From Polyangium spumosum (lineage in GTDB: Bacteria; Myxococcota_A; Polyangia; Polyangiales; Polyangiaceae): DNA of 64,000 nucleotides. The notes under the pieces were generated by a model, which saw only the letters and a program-made list of their open reading frames with translations, was not told the DNA's origin and made no database searches. The translations under genes were made by a program, and so were the position numbers. Within the stretch, counting starts at the first letter, position 1. Each line of letters starts with the position of its first letter. Shown here in pieces: positions 9,094-17,718 of the stretch. The stretch is taken from contig NZ_WJIE01000005.1 in the NCBI RefSeq assembly GCF_009649845.1, positions 496,001-560,000 of the forward strand, written 5' to 3'.

Positions 9094-9149
9094 CGCGATT
9101 CTCTCGATCCTGCGGGGTTCAGCCGCCCGGCAGGATCGAGAGAATCGCG
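9094..9149. terminator. Long hairpin (20-bp perfect stem) after the helicase gene
   Basis: Arms 9094-9113 and 9130-9149 are exact reverse complements, with a 16-nt loop. The structure begins 13 bp after the helicase stop (minus strand) and lies upstream of the hybrid kinase, so it is placed like a terminator or 3' stabilising hairpin. No run of U follows on the minus strand, so it is not a textbook intrinsic terminator. The other about 140 bp between 8968 and 9162 hold only this hairpin and the 22-bp palindrome. Confidence 0.55.
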
Positions 9150-9162
9150 AGAGGAGCGTCCC

Positions 9163-11280
9163 TCAAAACTTCGGGCGCGCCCGCGGGATCATCGGCAGCT
9201 CGCCCGGCGGGAGCGTCGGGATCGAGTTCAGCGCCGCCAGGAGGTTCGCCGCGCCGGCCTTGGTCTTCTCGATGCCCGGCGCGATCGGCGTGGTCTCCTC
9301 GCGCTCCTCGTAGAGCTCGCGCGGCAGCTCCAGCAAGAACCGGCTCGGCGTGCGCGGCACGAGCTTGCCCCGCTGCCCGCGCGCCATGCAGCGCGACATG
9401 TAGAGTTTTTCCCGGGCGCGCGTGACGGCCACGTAGAAGAGACGCCGCTCCTCTTCGATGCTCACCGCCCCGTCCTGGTCGCCGGGCACGAAATCGGTGG
9501 CGCGCTCGGTCGTCGTGCGAGAATGCGGGCAAAACCCCTCCTCGACGCCGATCACGAAGACGTACGGATACTCGAGGCCCTTCGCGCCGTGCATCGTGGT
9601 GAGCGTGACGCGGTCCGTGGCCTCCTCGTCCTGCTCGTCCATGCGGAGCGCGAGCAGGCGCAAGAACTCCATGAATTGCACCCGATCCCCTTTGCCGGCC
9701 TCGTCGCGGCGCGCGAAGAGCTTGAGCAGGCCCTCGACGTTGCCCCAGCGGCGCGCCGCGACCTGCGGGTTCGCCGAAGCCGCCAGGATGTCGGCCTTGA
9801 GGCCAATCGCCTCGCAGAGCCTCGCCGCGACCTCCGCGCTCGGCAATTTTTGCTCGAACGCGAGCCGACCCCCCTCGATGATCCGGACGAACTGCCGGCA
9901 CCCCTCGAGCGCCCCCGGCGGCAGCTCCCGCACCGCGTGCGCGCGCTGGATCACGGCCCAGAGGCTCATGTCCTGCGCGGTCGCGTGCGCGGTGATCTTG
10001 TGGAACGCGACCTCGCCGATGCCACGCGCCGGGTAGTTCACCACGCGCCGGAGCGACATCTCGTCGTCCGGCGAGAGCACGACCTTGAGGTACGCGATGA
10101 GGTCCTTGACCTCCTTGCGCTCGAAGAACTGCTGGCCGCCGATCATACGAAGCGGGATGCTCCGCTCCTTCAAGGCCTGCTCGATCGGCTGGGCCTGGAG
10201 GTTCGAGCGGTAGAGCACGGCGATGTCCTTCGGCCGGACGCCGTGCTTCTCGATGAGCATCTGCGCCTCGTTCGCGACGAAGCTCGCCTCGACCTCGGGG
10301 TCGGCGCAGACGACGACCTGCGCGATCGGCCCCGCGCCCTGCGTGGGCACGAGGACCTTCCTGTGCCGTTTACCCGATTGCCGCGCGAGGATCGCATTCG
10401 CCACGTCGAGGATCGGCTTCTTCGAGCGATAGTTGTGCTCGAGCTTGACGACCTTCGCGCCCGGGAAATGGTCCTCGAACGAGAGGATGTTCTTCACGTC
10501 CGCGCCGCGCCACGCGTAGATCGACTGATCGTCGTCGCCGACGACCACCACGTTGCGGTGCGAGCCCGCGAGCAGGAGCACGAGCTCGAGCTGCGCGTGG
10601 TTCGTGTCCTGGTACTCGTCGACGATGAGGTACCGGTAGCGCATCCGGTACTTCTCCAGCACGTCGGCGCGCTTCTTCCAGAGGCGGACGAGCTCGCAGA
10701 TGAGGTCGTCGAAGTCGAAGGCCTGGAAGGTCCGCAGCGCGGCGAGGTACTTCGGGTAGACGAGCATGCTGATCTCGTCGTACTCGTCCACGCCGCGGCT
10801 CTTGCGCTGCTTCTCGAGCCACTCCTCGGGCGTGATGAAGTCGTTCTTCGCCGCGGAGATACGCGCGAGGATCGCGCCGATGTCGTAGTTCTTCGTGGTG
10901 CGCAGCTCGCGCAGGATCTCGCGGATCGTGCTCGTCTGATCCGCCTGGTCCAGGATGGCGAATTTGGTGCCGCGGAAGCCGAGCGCGCGTGTCTCCTGGC
11001 CGAGCGTGTCGAGGCCGAAGCGGTGGAAGGTGCAGACCTTGAGGTCCTTCGCGACCTTCGGGCCGACGAGCTTAGAGACGCGCTCGTGCATCTCGGCGGC
11101 GGCCTTGTTGGTGAAGGTCATCGCGAGGATGCTCTGCGCGGACACGCCCTTGCCGAGCAGCCGCCCGATCCGCTCGGTGACGACACGCGTTTTGCCCGAG
11201 CCGGCCCCGGCGAGCACGAGCATCGGCCCGAGATCGTGCTCGACCGCCTGCTTCTGGGAGGGGTTGAGATCGATCGCCAC
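9163..11280 (-). CDS. UvrD/PcrA/Rep-type superfamily 1A DNA helicase
   Basis: A 705-residue ATP-dependent 3'-5' DNA helicase of the UvrD/Rep family. Motif I is AGAGSGKTRVV, motif II VDEYQDTNHAQ, motif III GDDDQSIYAWRGAD, motif IV EHNYRSKKPI, motif V TTMHGAKGLEYPYVF and motif VI YVAVTRAREKL. The N-terminal LNPSQKQAVEH is the Q motif. The frame is open far upstream, but family alignment puts the start at the GTG at 11278-11280 (MAIDLNPSQ). Roles in repair or replication restart are known for the family; which one applies here is not visible. The C-terminal part after motif VI is short, about 90 residues, and lacks a recognisable Tudor-like tail. A lipoprotein gene ends 87 bp upstream. Confidence 0.93.
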   Translation of the reverse strand: MAIDLNPSQKQAVEHDLGPMLVLAGAGSGKTRVVTERIGRLLGKGVSAQSILAMTFTNKAAAEMHERVSKLVGPKVAKDLKVCTFHRFGLDTLGQETRALGFRGTKFAILDQADQTSTIREILRELRTTKNYDIGAILARISAAKNDFITPEEWLEKQRKSRGVDEYDEISMLVYPKYLAALRTFQAFDFDDLICELVRLWKKRADVLEKYRMRYRYLIVDEYQDTNHAQLELVLLLAGSHRNVVVVGDDDQSIYAWRGADVKNILSFEDHFPGAKVVKLEHNYRSKKPILDVANAILARQSGKRHRKVLVPTQGAGPIAQVVVCADPEVEASFVANEAQMLIEKHGVRPKDIAVLYRSNLQAQPIEQALKERSIPLRMIGGQQFFERKEVKDLIAYLKVVLSPDDEMSLRRVVNYPARGIGEVAFHKITAHATAQDMSLWAVIQRAHAVRELPPGALEGCRQFVRIIEGGRLAFEQKLPSAEVAARLCEAIGLKADILAASANPQVAARRWGNVEGLLKLFARRDEAGKGDRVQFMEFLRLLALRMDEQDEEATDRVTLTTMHGAKGLEYPYVFVIGVEEGFCPHSRTTTERATDFVPGDQDGAVSIEEERRLFYVAVTRAREKLYMSRCMARGQRGKLVPRTPSRFLLELPRELYEEREETTPIAPGIEKTKAGAANLLAALNSIPTLPPGELPMIPRARPKF

Positions 11281-11366
11281 GGACCGGGGGTAGCGCGGCC
11301 GGGGCGGGTTGGGTAGTCGGAATTTTTCGCGGTGCGTCGGGGCGCTGGATCGCGCTGTTTTCCCGA

Positions 11367-12353
11367 TCAGGGCGGGGTGGCGAACTGGCCGGGGAACGGA
11401 TTGGCGTCGTGGCGCTTGTTGACCTCGTCGTTCGTCCAGGGGAACGGGTTCGTCCCGCGCTCGTGGAAGAAGGCGAAGCCGATGACGCCGACGTTGCGCG
11501 AGTCGCCGCCGGATTTGCGGGTCGCGTACGCGCCGCGCACGGAGCCGAAGCGGAAGGCGGCGACGGCGTCGACGCTCTGGCGGAAGCCGTCGATCTCGAG
11601 CTCGCCGTGCGGCTGCACGAGGTAGCCGCGCTTCGTGAAGCTCGCGGCGCGGCCGTCGATCACGTCGAGGCCGTCGACGGAGACGACACACTCGATGCGG
11701 TTCGGCGTGCGATTGCGAATGACGATCGTGTAGCGGCGGCCCGCCTCGCCGACGATGTAGCTCTTGTCGCTCGCGACGAACCCGTTCAAGAACGCGCCAT
11801 TCTCGTCACGCAGGCCGACGAGCAGCGCGCCACCCGCGACGGGGGTGACGCCGCCCGAGGTGCGGCGGAAGCCGGCCGCGTTCGCCATGGAGCGCGCGCC
11901 CTCCTCGTCGTTGTAGAAGAGGCTCGACATCGAGAACGGGCTCGTCGGCTCGGCGCGCTGGAACGGGACCGTGGTGATCGACGACGAGCGCGTCTCGCCC
12001 CACTGCGTGCCGAGGCCCGGGCGATTCTGGGGCTCGGGCTGCATGACCTCGGCGCGCTTGGCCTCGGCCTCGAACGCGCCGGGGCGCTGCGCGGCGCCGG
12101 CCGTCGCGGCGGCGGGCGGAGGCGCGCTCGGGGCTGCCTCGTCCGTGACCGGCGCGTCGCTCGGGAAGCCGGCCGAATCGCCGCCGAACTGGCCCTGCGA
12201 GGCGCTCGCGCCCGTCGGGGTGGCTTCACTCGCCCGCGCGTCACCCGGCGTCGCCGAGCCGCCGCCCGTGTAGGAGGCTCCTCCGCATCCCATGGCGGAG
12301 GAAAACAACGTCGCCAACGAAACAGCCAAAAACCCGCGTCGGATGAGGTCCAT
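11367..12353 (-). CDS. Lipoprotein of unknown function
   Basis: A 328-residue exported lipoprotein. The N-terminus has two Arg, a hydrophobic stretch and a lipobox-like SSAMGC; the Cys is followed by Gly-Gly, so outer-membrane retention is plausible. Residues about 25-125 are low-complexity (Ala, Pro, Ser, Gly). Residues about 155-300 look like a folded beta-rich domain (GRRYTIVIRNRTPNRIECVV, then VDGLDVIDGR and QPHGELEIDGFRQ). The protein ends in an Asn/Pro-rich segment. The ATG at 12351-12353 has GGGGAG 7 nt upstream and was chosen over a GTG five codons earlier. I do not know the function of this domain. The kinase gene upstream ends 89 bp away. Confidence 0.72.
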   Translation of the reverse strand: MDLIRRGFLAVSLATLFSSAMGCGGASYTGGGSATPGDARASEATPTGASASQGQFGGDSAGFPSDAPVTDEAAPSAPPPAAATAGAAQRPGAFEAEAKRAEVMQPEPQNRPGLGTQWGETRSSSITTVPFQRAEPTSPFSMSSLFYNDEEGARSMANAAGFRRTSGGVTPVAGGALLVGLRDENGAFLNGFVASDKSYIVGEAGRRYTIVIRNRTPNRIECVVSVDGLDVIDGRAASFTKRGYLVQPHGELEIDGFRQSVDAVAAFRFGSVRGAYATRKSGGDSRNVGVIGFAFFHERGTNPFPWTNDEVNKRHDANPFPGQFATPP

Positions 12354-12442
12354 CGTCGTTCTCCCCACGGCTCGCGCCGTTCGCCGGTGGAAACGGAGGC
12401 GTGCAAGGAGACCTTACACCGATCGTGTGTCGATCGGATCGT

Positions 12443-13636
12443 TCACGACGCCCCCCGCGCAAAAACGACCGGAGTCGCGGGGCCCGGGGAGGACGCGTGC
12501 GGGCCGAGGAGCCTGCCCACCGCGAGCCCGACGGCGAGCGAAGCGATGGCCAGGGCGGAGACGACCATGCGGCGCAAACCTTCCCCGCCGTCGTGATCCC
12601 GCGAAGGCGAGGCGGCGCGGCGGGACGAGGGGCGAGCGGCGGATGAAAAAACCGCGGACGGCGTGGTGTCCTCGGCGGGGCGCGCGTGACGAGGCGCGAG
12701 GAGGGCGGGGATCTCGGCGGCCATGGCCTCGGCGGAGGGGAAGCGGTCGTCGGGATCCTTTTCGAGCGCGCGGAGGATCCAGGCGTCGAGGGCCGCGGAG
12801 ATGGGCTGGGGGGCGAACCGCGACGGCGGCGCGGGGATCCGATCGAGGTGGGCGAAACGCAAGGCGTCGAGGTCTGCGATATCGTCGAAGGGGCCACGAC
12901 CTGCGAGGAGCTCGTACAGGACGAGGCCGAGGGCATAAAGGTCGGCGCGCCCGTCGACGGGTCTGCCCGCGAATTGCTCGGGGGCCATGGTGCGCGGCGT
13001 CCCGAGCGAGGCGCCCCGCGCGCCCGGCCCCTCCGCGCCCCGGGCGGGCTCGGCGGCGCCGAGGTCGAGGATCTTGGCGCGGCCGTCGTCGCAGAGGAAG
13101 AGGTTCTCGAGCTTGACGTCGCGGTGCACGAAGCCCGCGCGGTGGAGCGCGCCGAGGCCGCGGAGGATCTGCGCCGCGATGGCGAGCGTCGTCGGCACGG
13201 AGAGGACGCCGATGCGGCCGAGCTCGGCGCGCAGATCCCGCCCTTCGAGCAGCTCGAGGACGAGGTACGGGCGGCCGTCGTCCGAGAGCAAGCCGAGGTC
13301 CTGGACCTCGACGAGGTTGTCATGACGCACCATTGCGAGGATGCGCCCCTCGTCGGCGATCCGCTCGGCGAGGCCATGGCGCTCGGCGTTCGCGGGGAGC
13401 AGGGCCTTCAGCGCGGCGCGGCGCCCGAGCAGGGCGTGCTCGACCTCGAAGACCTCCCCGACGCCGCCCTTTCCGAGGGGGCGAACGACGATCCACTGCG
13501 TGCCGGGCGCGCGCTCGCCGCGGCGGAGGGGCGTTGCGGGGAAAACGCGCCGGGTGGAGGGCGCGCGAGGAGGCTCGACGGCGTGATCCTCGGGCACGGT
13601 GGAGCGCGCGTGGGGGTCTTTGCGGGTGGTGTTCAC
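12443..13636 (-). CDS. Ser/Thr protein kinase with C-terminal transmembrane helix
   Basis: A 397-residue Hanks-type kinase. It has the glycine loop GKGGVGEVFE, the lysine in AALKALL, HRDVKLEN, the metal motif as DLG (ILDLGAAE) rather than DFG, and APEQF. DLG is tolerated in active kinases, so this one is probably active. After the kinase domain a Ser/Arg/Pro-rich linker leads to one hydrophobic helix (VVSALAIASLAVGLAVG) and a short tail. The GTG at 13634-13636 overlaps the stop of the upstream kinase as GTGA and has GAGGG about 6 nt before it, which sets the start and indicates translational coupling. Confidence 0.9.
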   Translation of the reverse strand: MNTTRKDPHARSTVPEDHAVEPPRAPSTRRVFPATPLRRGERAPGTQWIVVRPLGKGGVGEVFEVEHALLGRRAALKALLPANAERHGLAERIADEGRILAMVRHDNLVEVQDLGLLSDDGRPYLVLELLEGRDLRAELGRIGVLSVPTTLAIAAQILRGLGALHRAGFVHRDVKLENLFLCDDGRAKILDLGAAEPARGAEGPGARGASLGTPRTMAPEQFAGRPVDGRADLYALGLVLYELLAGRGPFDDIADLDALRFAHLDRIPAPPSRFAPQPISAALDAWILRALEKDPDDRFPSAEAMAAEIPALLAPRHARPAEDTTPSAVFSSAARPSSRRAASPSRDHDGGEGLRRMVVSALAIASLAVGLAVGRLLGPHASSPGPATPVVFARGAS

Positions 13637-14532
13637 GACGCCCTCCTCTCCGCGGCGAAGGCGGCCTCGGGCGCGACGGCGCCGCGGATCGCGGCGGCAA
13701 AGGCGGCGGCCGTGGGATAACGGCGCGCGGGCTTCTTTTCGAGGGCGCGGGCGACGACGCGGGCGAGCGCGGGCGGGGCGCCCGAGACGTCGTCGAGGCG
13801 GCGCGGGGCGAGGCCGAGGTGGGCGCGCATGACGGTGAGCATGTCGGCGCCGACGAGCACATCGAAGGGACCACGCGCAGCGACACACTCGAAGAGGACG
13901 ATGCCCATCGAATACACGTCGGTGCGGGCATCGACGCGTCCGCCGAGGATCTGCTCGGGGGCGAGGTAGCGAGGGGTGCCGAGGATGAATTGATGGTCCG
14001 TGGTGCGCCAGGTGGCGGCGCCGTGGACCTTGGCGATCCCGAAGTCGAGCATCGCCGGGCGCGGGGGGCCGGACGTGGATTCGACGAGGAAGATGTTGCC
14101 GGGTTTGACGTCGCGGTGCACGACGCCGTGGTGGTGGGCCGCGTGCAGACCGTCGAGCGCGCCCGCGATGAGGGTCGCGGCGAACGCGGGCGCGAGGGCG
14201 CCTTTGCGGAGGCGGATCTCGCGGAGGGTCTCGCCGGCGAGGCGGGGCATGGCGAGGAAAGGACGGCCGTCGCGGGTCATTCCAATCTCGCGGAGGGGGA
14301 CGAGGTTCGGGTGCCGGAGCGAAGCGAGCAAGCGGCCCTCCTGGAGGAGGCGCGCGGCGGCCTCCTGGGAGTCACGCATTTCGTGGCGGAGGACCTTGAT
14401 GGCGCAGAGCTCGCCGGAAGGGCCTTTGGCCTCGTACACGTCGGCGGACGAACCGCCGCCGATCAAACGAACGACACGATAACGGGTCCCCACGAGCGGA
14501 TCGGTCGGGAGTGCAGCAGCGTCGATGAGCAT
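13633..14532 (-). CDS. Soluble Ser/Thr protein kinase
   Basis: A 299-residue kinase that is little more than a catalytic domain. It has GGGSSADVYEA, the lysine in CAIKVLRHE, HRDVKPGN, DFGIAK and LAPEQI, so all active-site residues are in place. There is no membrane helix or extra domain. The ATG at 14530-14532 has GGAGG about 9 nt upstream; the much longer open frame upstream (to 15462) has no kinase-like sequence and overlaps the opposite frame of the next gene. Its TGA overlaps the GTG of the following membrane-anchored kinase, so the two are made together and may act on each other (inference). Confidence 0.9.
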   Translation of the reverse strand: MLIDAAALPTDPLVGTRYRVVRLIGGGSSADVYEAKGPSGELCAIKVLRHEMRDSQEAAARLLQEGRLLASLRHPNLVPLREIGMTRDGRPFLAMPRLAGETLREIRLRKGALAPAFAATLIAGALDGLHAAHHHGVVHRDVKPGNIFLVESTSGPPRPAMLDFGIAKVHGAATWRTTDHQFILGTPRYLAPEQILGGRVDARTDVYSMGIVLFECVAARGPFDVLVGADMLTVMRAHLGLAPRRLDDVSGAPPALARVVARALEKKPARRYPTAAAFAAAIRGAVAPEAAFAAERRAS

Positions 14533-14714
14533 GAGTTCGTCCCTCCGGGGGTTCGTCCGAGCATGACCCCCTCGCACGCATGTCGACAGAACGAGGGCGG
14601 CAGTTGCGTGGTTGGACGAAAAAATCGTAATGGGGGGACGGGTGTTCAGGTCTGCGGGGGTGGGCGCGCGGGACGCGCGAACGAGGGGAGGGCCCGTTCG
14701 ACCGCTGCCGGACC

Positions 14715-15719
14715 TCAGCGCCCGTTCGTCGCCGCGAGCCAGGAGGCGAGGTCTTCGGCGGAGAGGTCGAGGACCAGGTCGCCGATATGCTCGGCCCCCT
14801 GCGCGAGCACCCGCTCGGCGAGCCGCGCCCGCTCGGCGTTGGTCAGCCCTCGCGCGAGCCGGCGCTCGAACTGGCGGACGAGCGGCCGCAGCTCTCCTTC
14901 CAGGAGCCCCTCGGCGCGACCTTTCTCGATGCCCTTCTCGATGCCCTTCTCGATCCCCTTTTCGATGCCCTTCTCGATGCCCTTCTCGATCCCCTTCTCG
15001 ATGCCCTGTTCGAACCCTTCCTCGCGTCCCTTCTGGAAGTACGTTCGCGCGAACTCGCTCTGGTACTCGTAGTTCTTCATGCTCATGACGGCCTCCAGGG
15101 CCCTTCGTGCTGCCGCGCCCATCGAGAATAGCACGAGATCCGCGTACATCGCACGGGTCTCCTCGTCCTCGATCCCCGCGCTCGCGATGATCGCAGCCAC
15201 CGCGACGTCCACGCCCTTCTCGGTTGGCCCGTGCGCCATCGCCGACAGGACCGCGAGCTCCGGCCTCCTCTGCGCCTCCTCGATGTCCGCCACGACCGGG
15301 ACGCCCGCGGGTCCCAGGACGAACGGCGTGACCAGGTTCTGGCCAGGGCCGAGCACGATCGGCTCGGCCAGGCGCGCCGCGAGCGCCGGGTCGGGCGTGA
15401 CGAGGAGGAGGCACGCCGGGCACTTGTGACGCGCACGCGCGCCGACGAGGTAGGCCGGCCACGCGAATGACTTCTCCCGCTTGGCGTCGTTGAGCTGGAC
15501 CTCGACGATGATGGCCAGCACCGGCCTCCCGTCGAGCAGGAGCACGAGCAGATCGGCGCGCAGCTCCCGGGGGATCACGTCGCCGAGCACCGCGGATTCG
15601 ATCCGCGCCTCGGTGAAGCTCGGGAGCACGACGTCGAATGCCTCGCGCAAGATCTCCGCCGCCAGGAGCGGGCGGTTGCGGAACAGCTCGACGATCCCTT
15701 CGTGGGGCAGGGAGGGCAC
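14715..15719 (-). CDS. Rpn/PD-(D/E)XK nuclease-family-like protein with IEKG repeats
   Basis: A 334-residue protein starting at a GTG. The N-terminal half resembles the Rpn/transposase-like PD-(D/E)XK proteins common in myxobacteria and cyanobacteria, with RADLLVLLLDGRPVLAIIVEVQ giving the Asp and the E-x-Q version of the (D/E)XK motif. Then comes a region with FQKGREEGFEQG and seven copies of the tetrapeptide IEKG, typical of the C-terminal helical part of this family. The last 70 residues are helical and acidic. Rpn proteins have been linked to DNA cleavage and recombination, but most members are uncharacterised. No transposon ends were seen, so I treat it as a resident gene. Confidence 0.7.
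   Translation of the reverse strand: MPSLPHEGIVELFRNRPLLAAEILREAFDVVLPSFTEARIESAVLGDVIPRELRADLLVLLLDGRPVLAIIVEVQLNDAKREKSFAWPAYLVGARARHKCPACLLLVTPDPALAARLAEPIVLGPGQNLVTPFVLGPAGVPVVADIEEAQRRPELAVLSAMAHGPTEKGVDVAVAAIIASAGIEDEETRAMYADLVLFSMGAAARRALEAVMSMKNYEYQSEFARTYFQKGREEGFEQGIEKGIEKGIEKGIEKGIEKGIEKGIEKGRAEGLLEGELRPLVRQFERRLARGLTNAERARLAERVLAQGAEHIGDLVLDLSAEDLASWLAATNGR
14921..15016. repeat. 12-bp in-frame tandem repeat encoding IEKG units
   Basis: Seven 12-bp units close to CCTTCTCGATGC, plus one degenerate unit, lie inside the Rpn-like gene. They differ only by a G/C swap and one C/T change. Because the unit is a multiple of three, gain or loss of copies would change protein length without a frameshift. 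On the minus strand they encode (IEKG)n, probably a helical coiled segment. Confidence 0.85.
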
Positions 15720-15805
15720 GGGCGCGTTCTTACGCCGGTCTCCCCCAGTTTGTCAAGGGAGCGTTTGCCCGCGGATACGCCGACAACCTCCCCTGCCCCG
15801 TGCCT

Positions 15806-16864
15806 TCAATGCACGAGGAACCACCGCACGCCGGGCTTGATCTCCATGTGAAAATGGTCGGCGTGGTCGGCGTTGTAATTCGGCGAGAGCACGTACGTGA
15901 AGATGCCCGCGTCCTGCGATTCACACACGAGCGCGCGGAGCTCCTGCGCGAGGGCCTGCTCGGGCCTCCGCGCGCCCTCGCCGCAGGTCTTTTCGCCGAT
16001 CTTGCCGTGGAAATGGTCGAGGACGCTGATCCAGGTGCCGTCCTTCTTGCGGAGACGGCCGACGTCGATCGCGAGCCCCGCGGGGTGACGCGTGCCCGGC
16101 GGGGCCCAGCGCGGCGAGGGCTTCGGCTTCGCCGCCTCCGTGACGATCTCGCGCGGCTTGCCGAGCTTCTCCGGAGCCTTGGCCGGCTCCTTCCGCTTCG
16201 TCCCCTTCGCCGCGCCCTCGTGCGCGTGTTTCGCCCCGAGCGCGCCCTTGCCGAGGTCCCGCGCCTTCGCGGTATTCGCCGGCGGGAGCTTCGGGTTCGC
16301 TCGGGGCGCCTCCTTCTTCGAGGCTTCCTTCCCCGCCGCTCCCTTCTTCGGGGCGGCTCTTCGCGGCGCTTGCTTCTTCGCGACCTTCCGCTTCGCCGGG
16401 GCCGCGGGCGCTCTCGCCTCGCGCGGCACGTTCGGCCGATACATCGTGTAATGGATGACCTCGTCGATCTCGTGCCGCTCGAGCACCGCCGCGAAATCGT
16501 CGAGCGCGAGCGCCAGCCGCGCGTCGAGGATCTCGAAGATCGACGTGGCCCGCTGCTCCTCCGGCAGCGCGGAGTGGATGTACACGCCGTGCAGCCGGCC
16601 CGTGAGCCGGATCGGCGCCCGCACGCCGGGCGCGCTCTCGACGCGGATGTACGGCAGGCTCCGGCGGTCGAGCTCGGCGAACGCCTCCTCGTCCGTCATG
16701 TTCGCGTATCGATAGGCCGGGCTCGCCTCGACCACCGCGGGCTCGGGCGTCACCAGGAACGGCGAACCCGCGCTCGCCGGGCGGGCGCAGACGAGGCCGG
16801 CGCCGAGCGTGAGCGCCGCGAGGCACGACGGGGCCAGGGAGCGGAGAAACGAACCGAGCACCAC
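15806..16864 (-). CDS. Secreted extensin-like / M15-type peptidase with Lys/Ala-rich insert
   Basis: A 352-residue protein with an N-terminal signal peptide (LAALTLGAGLVCARPASA). The catalytic fold is split. The N-terminal part (about 35-150) precedes a roughly 90-residue insertion very rich in Lys, Ala and Pro (about 150-240). The C-terminal part holds the zinc-type signature: HPAGLAID (H-x6-D) and ADHADHFHMEI (the H-x-H end). This pattern is shared by extensin-like DUF882 proteins and M15 D,D-peptidases, which cut peptidoglycan cross-links in the periplasm. The start is a GTG at 16862-16864, with another GTG directly after; no strong ribosome site is seen. The divergent CPBP protease gene begins 114 bp away. 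Confidence 0.78.
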   Translation of the reverse strand: MVLGSFLRSLAPSCLAALTLGAGLVCARPASAGSPFLVTPEPAVVEASPAYRYANMTDEEAFAELDRRSLPYIRVESAPGVRAPIRLTGRLHGVYIHSALPEEQRATSIFEILDARLALALDDFAAVLERHEIDEVIHYTMYRPNVPREARAPAAPAKRKVAKKQAPRRAAPKKGAAGKEASKKEAPRANPKLPPANTAKARDLGKGALGAKHAHEGAAKGTKRKEPAKAPEKLGKPREIVTEAAKPKPSPRWAPPGTRHPAGLAIDVGRLRKKDGTWISVLDHFHGKIGEKTCGEGARRPEQALAQELRALVCESQDAGIFTYVLSPNYNADHADHFHMEIKPGVRWFLVH

Positions 16865-16977
16865 GAGCCGAATGTACCCGTCGTCCCCAGGAAGGCCAGA
16901 AAATCGAAGTTCTTCCCGCCCGGCCCTGCCTCCCCGGGCTCGCGCGGGCGGCCAGACGAGGGTATCCTCGCCCGCGC

Positions 16978-17718
16978 GTGCTCCCCGACTCCCCGGCTCC
17001 CCTCGCGCCCGAAGCGCCCGCCCCCGAGGCGCCGAACGCGCGCCGCCCGCTGCTCGTCGCGCTCGCCACGACCGTCCTGGTGACGGCGCTCTCGTACCTC
17101 ACGCCGAAGGATCACGCGGGGACGGCGGTGGGGCTCGTGTTCCTCGCGGTCACGTGGTGGCTCGTCCTGCGCGCGGACGAGCACGTGATCCGCGCGCATG
17201 GGCTCTCGCTCGGCGGCCTGCTCGAGCCGCTGCCGCTCGATCGGCGGCGGCTCCTCCGCGACGCGGCCACGGCGCTGCTCTGGGTGCTCGTCCTCGCGCT
17301 GATCATTTTCCCGCCGTTCTGGATCGGCTTCAAGCTGTTCTGGCGCCTGAAAATGCCCTTCGTGTTCCGGGCGCTCACCTCGCCGTGGAACGAGATTTCC
17401 GGCCATTTCCTGGCCGTGGCGCTCCCCGAGGAGGCGTTTTTCCGGGGATACCTCCAGACCCGGCTCGACGCCGCGTGGCCGCCGCGGTGGCGCGTGCTCG
17501 GCGCCGATCTCGGCCCGGGGCTCCTCGTCGCCTCGGCGATCTTCGCCATTGGGCATTTCTTGACCGTCCCGAGCCCGGACCGGCTCGCGGTGTTTTTCCC
17601 CTCGCTCGTGTTCGGCTGGCTCCGCGCGCGGACGGGCGGCATCGGCGCGGGTGTCGTGTTCCACGCGCTCTGCAACCTCTTCTCGGCCACGCTCCAGCGC
17701 GGATACGGCCTCACGTGA
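16978..17718 (+). CDS. CPBP-family glutamic intramembrane protease, myxosortase-like
   Basis: A 246-residue polytopic membrane protein with about six helices after a Pro/Ala-rich N-terminus. It carries the CPBP signature: EEAFFRGYLQTRL (the catalytic Glu pair and Arg), a His in FAIGHFL and HALCN near the C-terminus. In myxobacteria, CPBP proteases of this size include the myxosortases that cut MYXO-CTERM proteins at the membrane. The resemblance is by eye and the subfamily is not certain. The start is the GTG at 16978-16980. The stop TGA overlaps the ATG of the next gene (TGATG), and a HAD hydrolase and an epimerase follow in one operon. Confidence 0.82.
   Translation: MLPDSPAPLAPEAPAPEAPNARRPLLVALATTVLVTALSYLTPKDHAGTAVGLVFLAVTWWLVLRADEHVIRAHGLSLGGLLEPLPLDRRRLLRDAATALLWVLVLALIIFPPFWIGFKLFWRLKMPFVFRALTSPWNEISGHFLAVALPEEAFFRGYLQTRLDAAWPPRWRVLGADLGPGLLVASAIFAIGHFLTVPSPDRLAVFFPSLVFGWLRARTGGIGAGVVFHALCNLFSATLQRGYGLT

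Noticed and set aside
14715-15719. Insertion sequence around the Rpn/transposase-like gene
   Set aside because: No terminal inverted repeats or target duplication were seen, and the protein has Rpn-type architecture rather than a DDE transposase domain.
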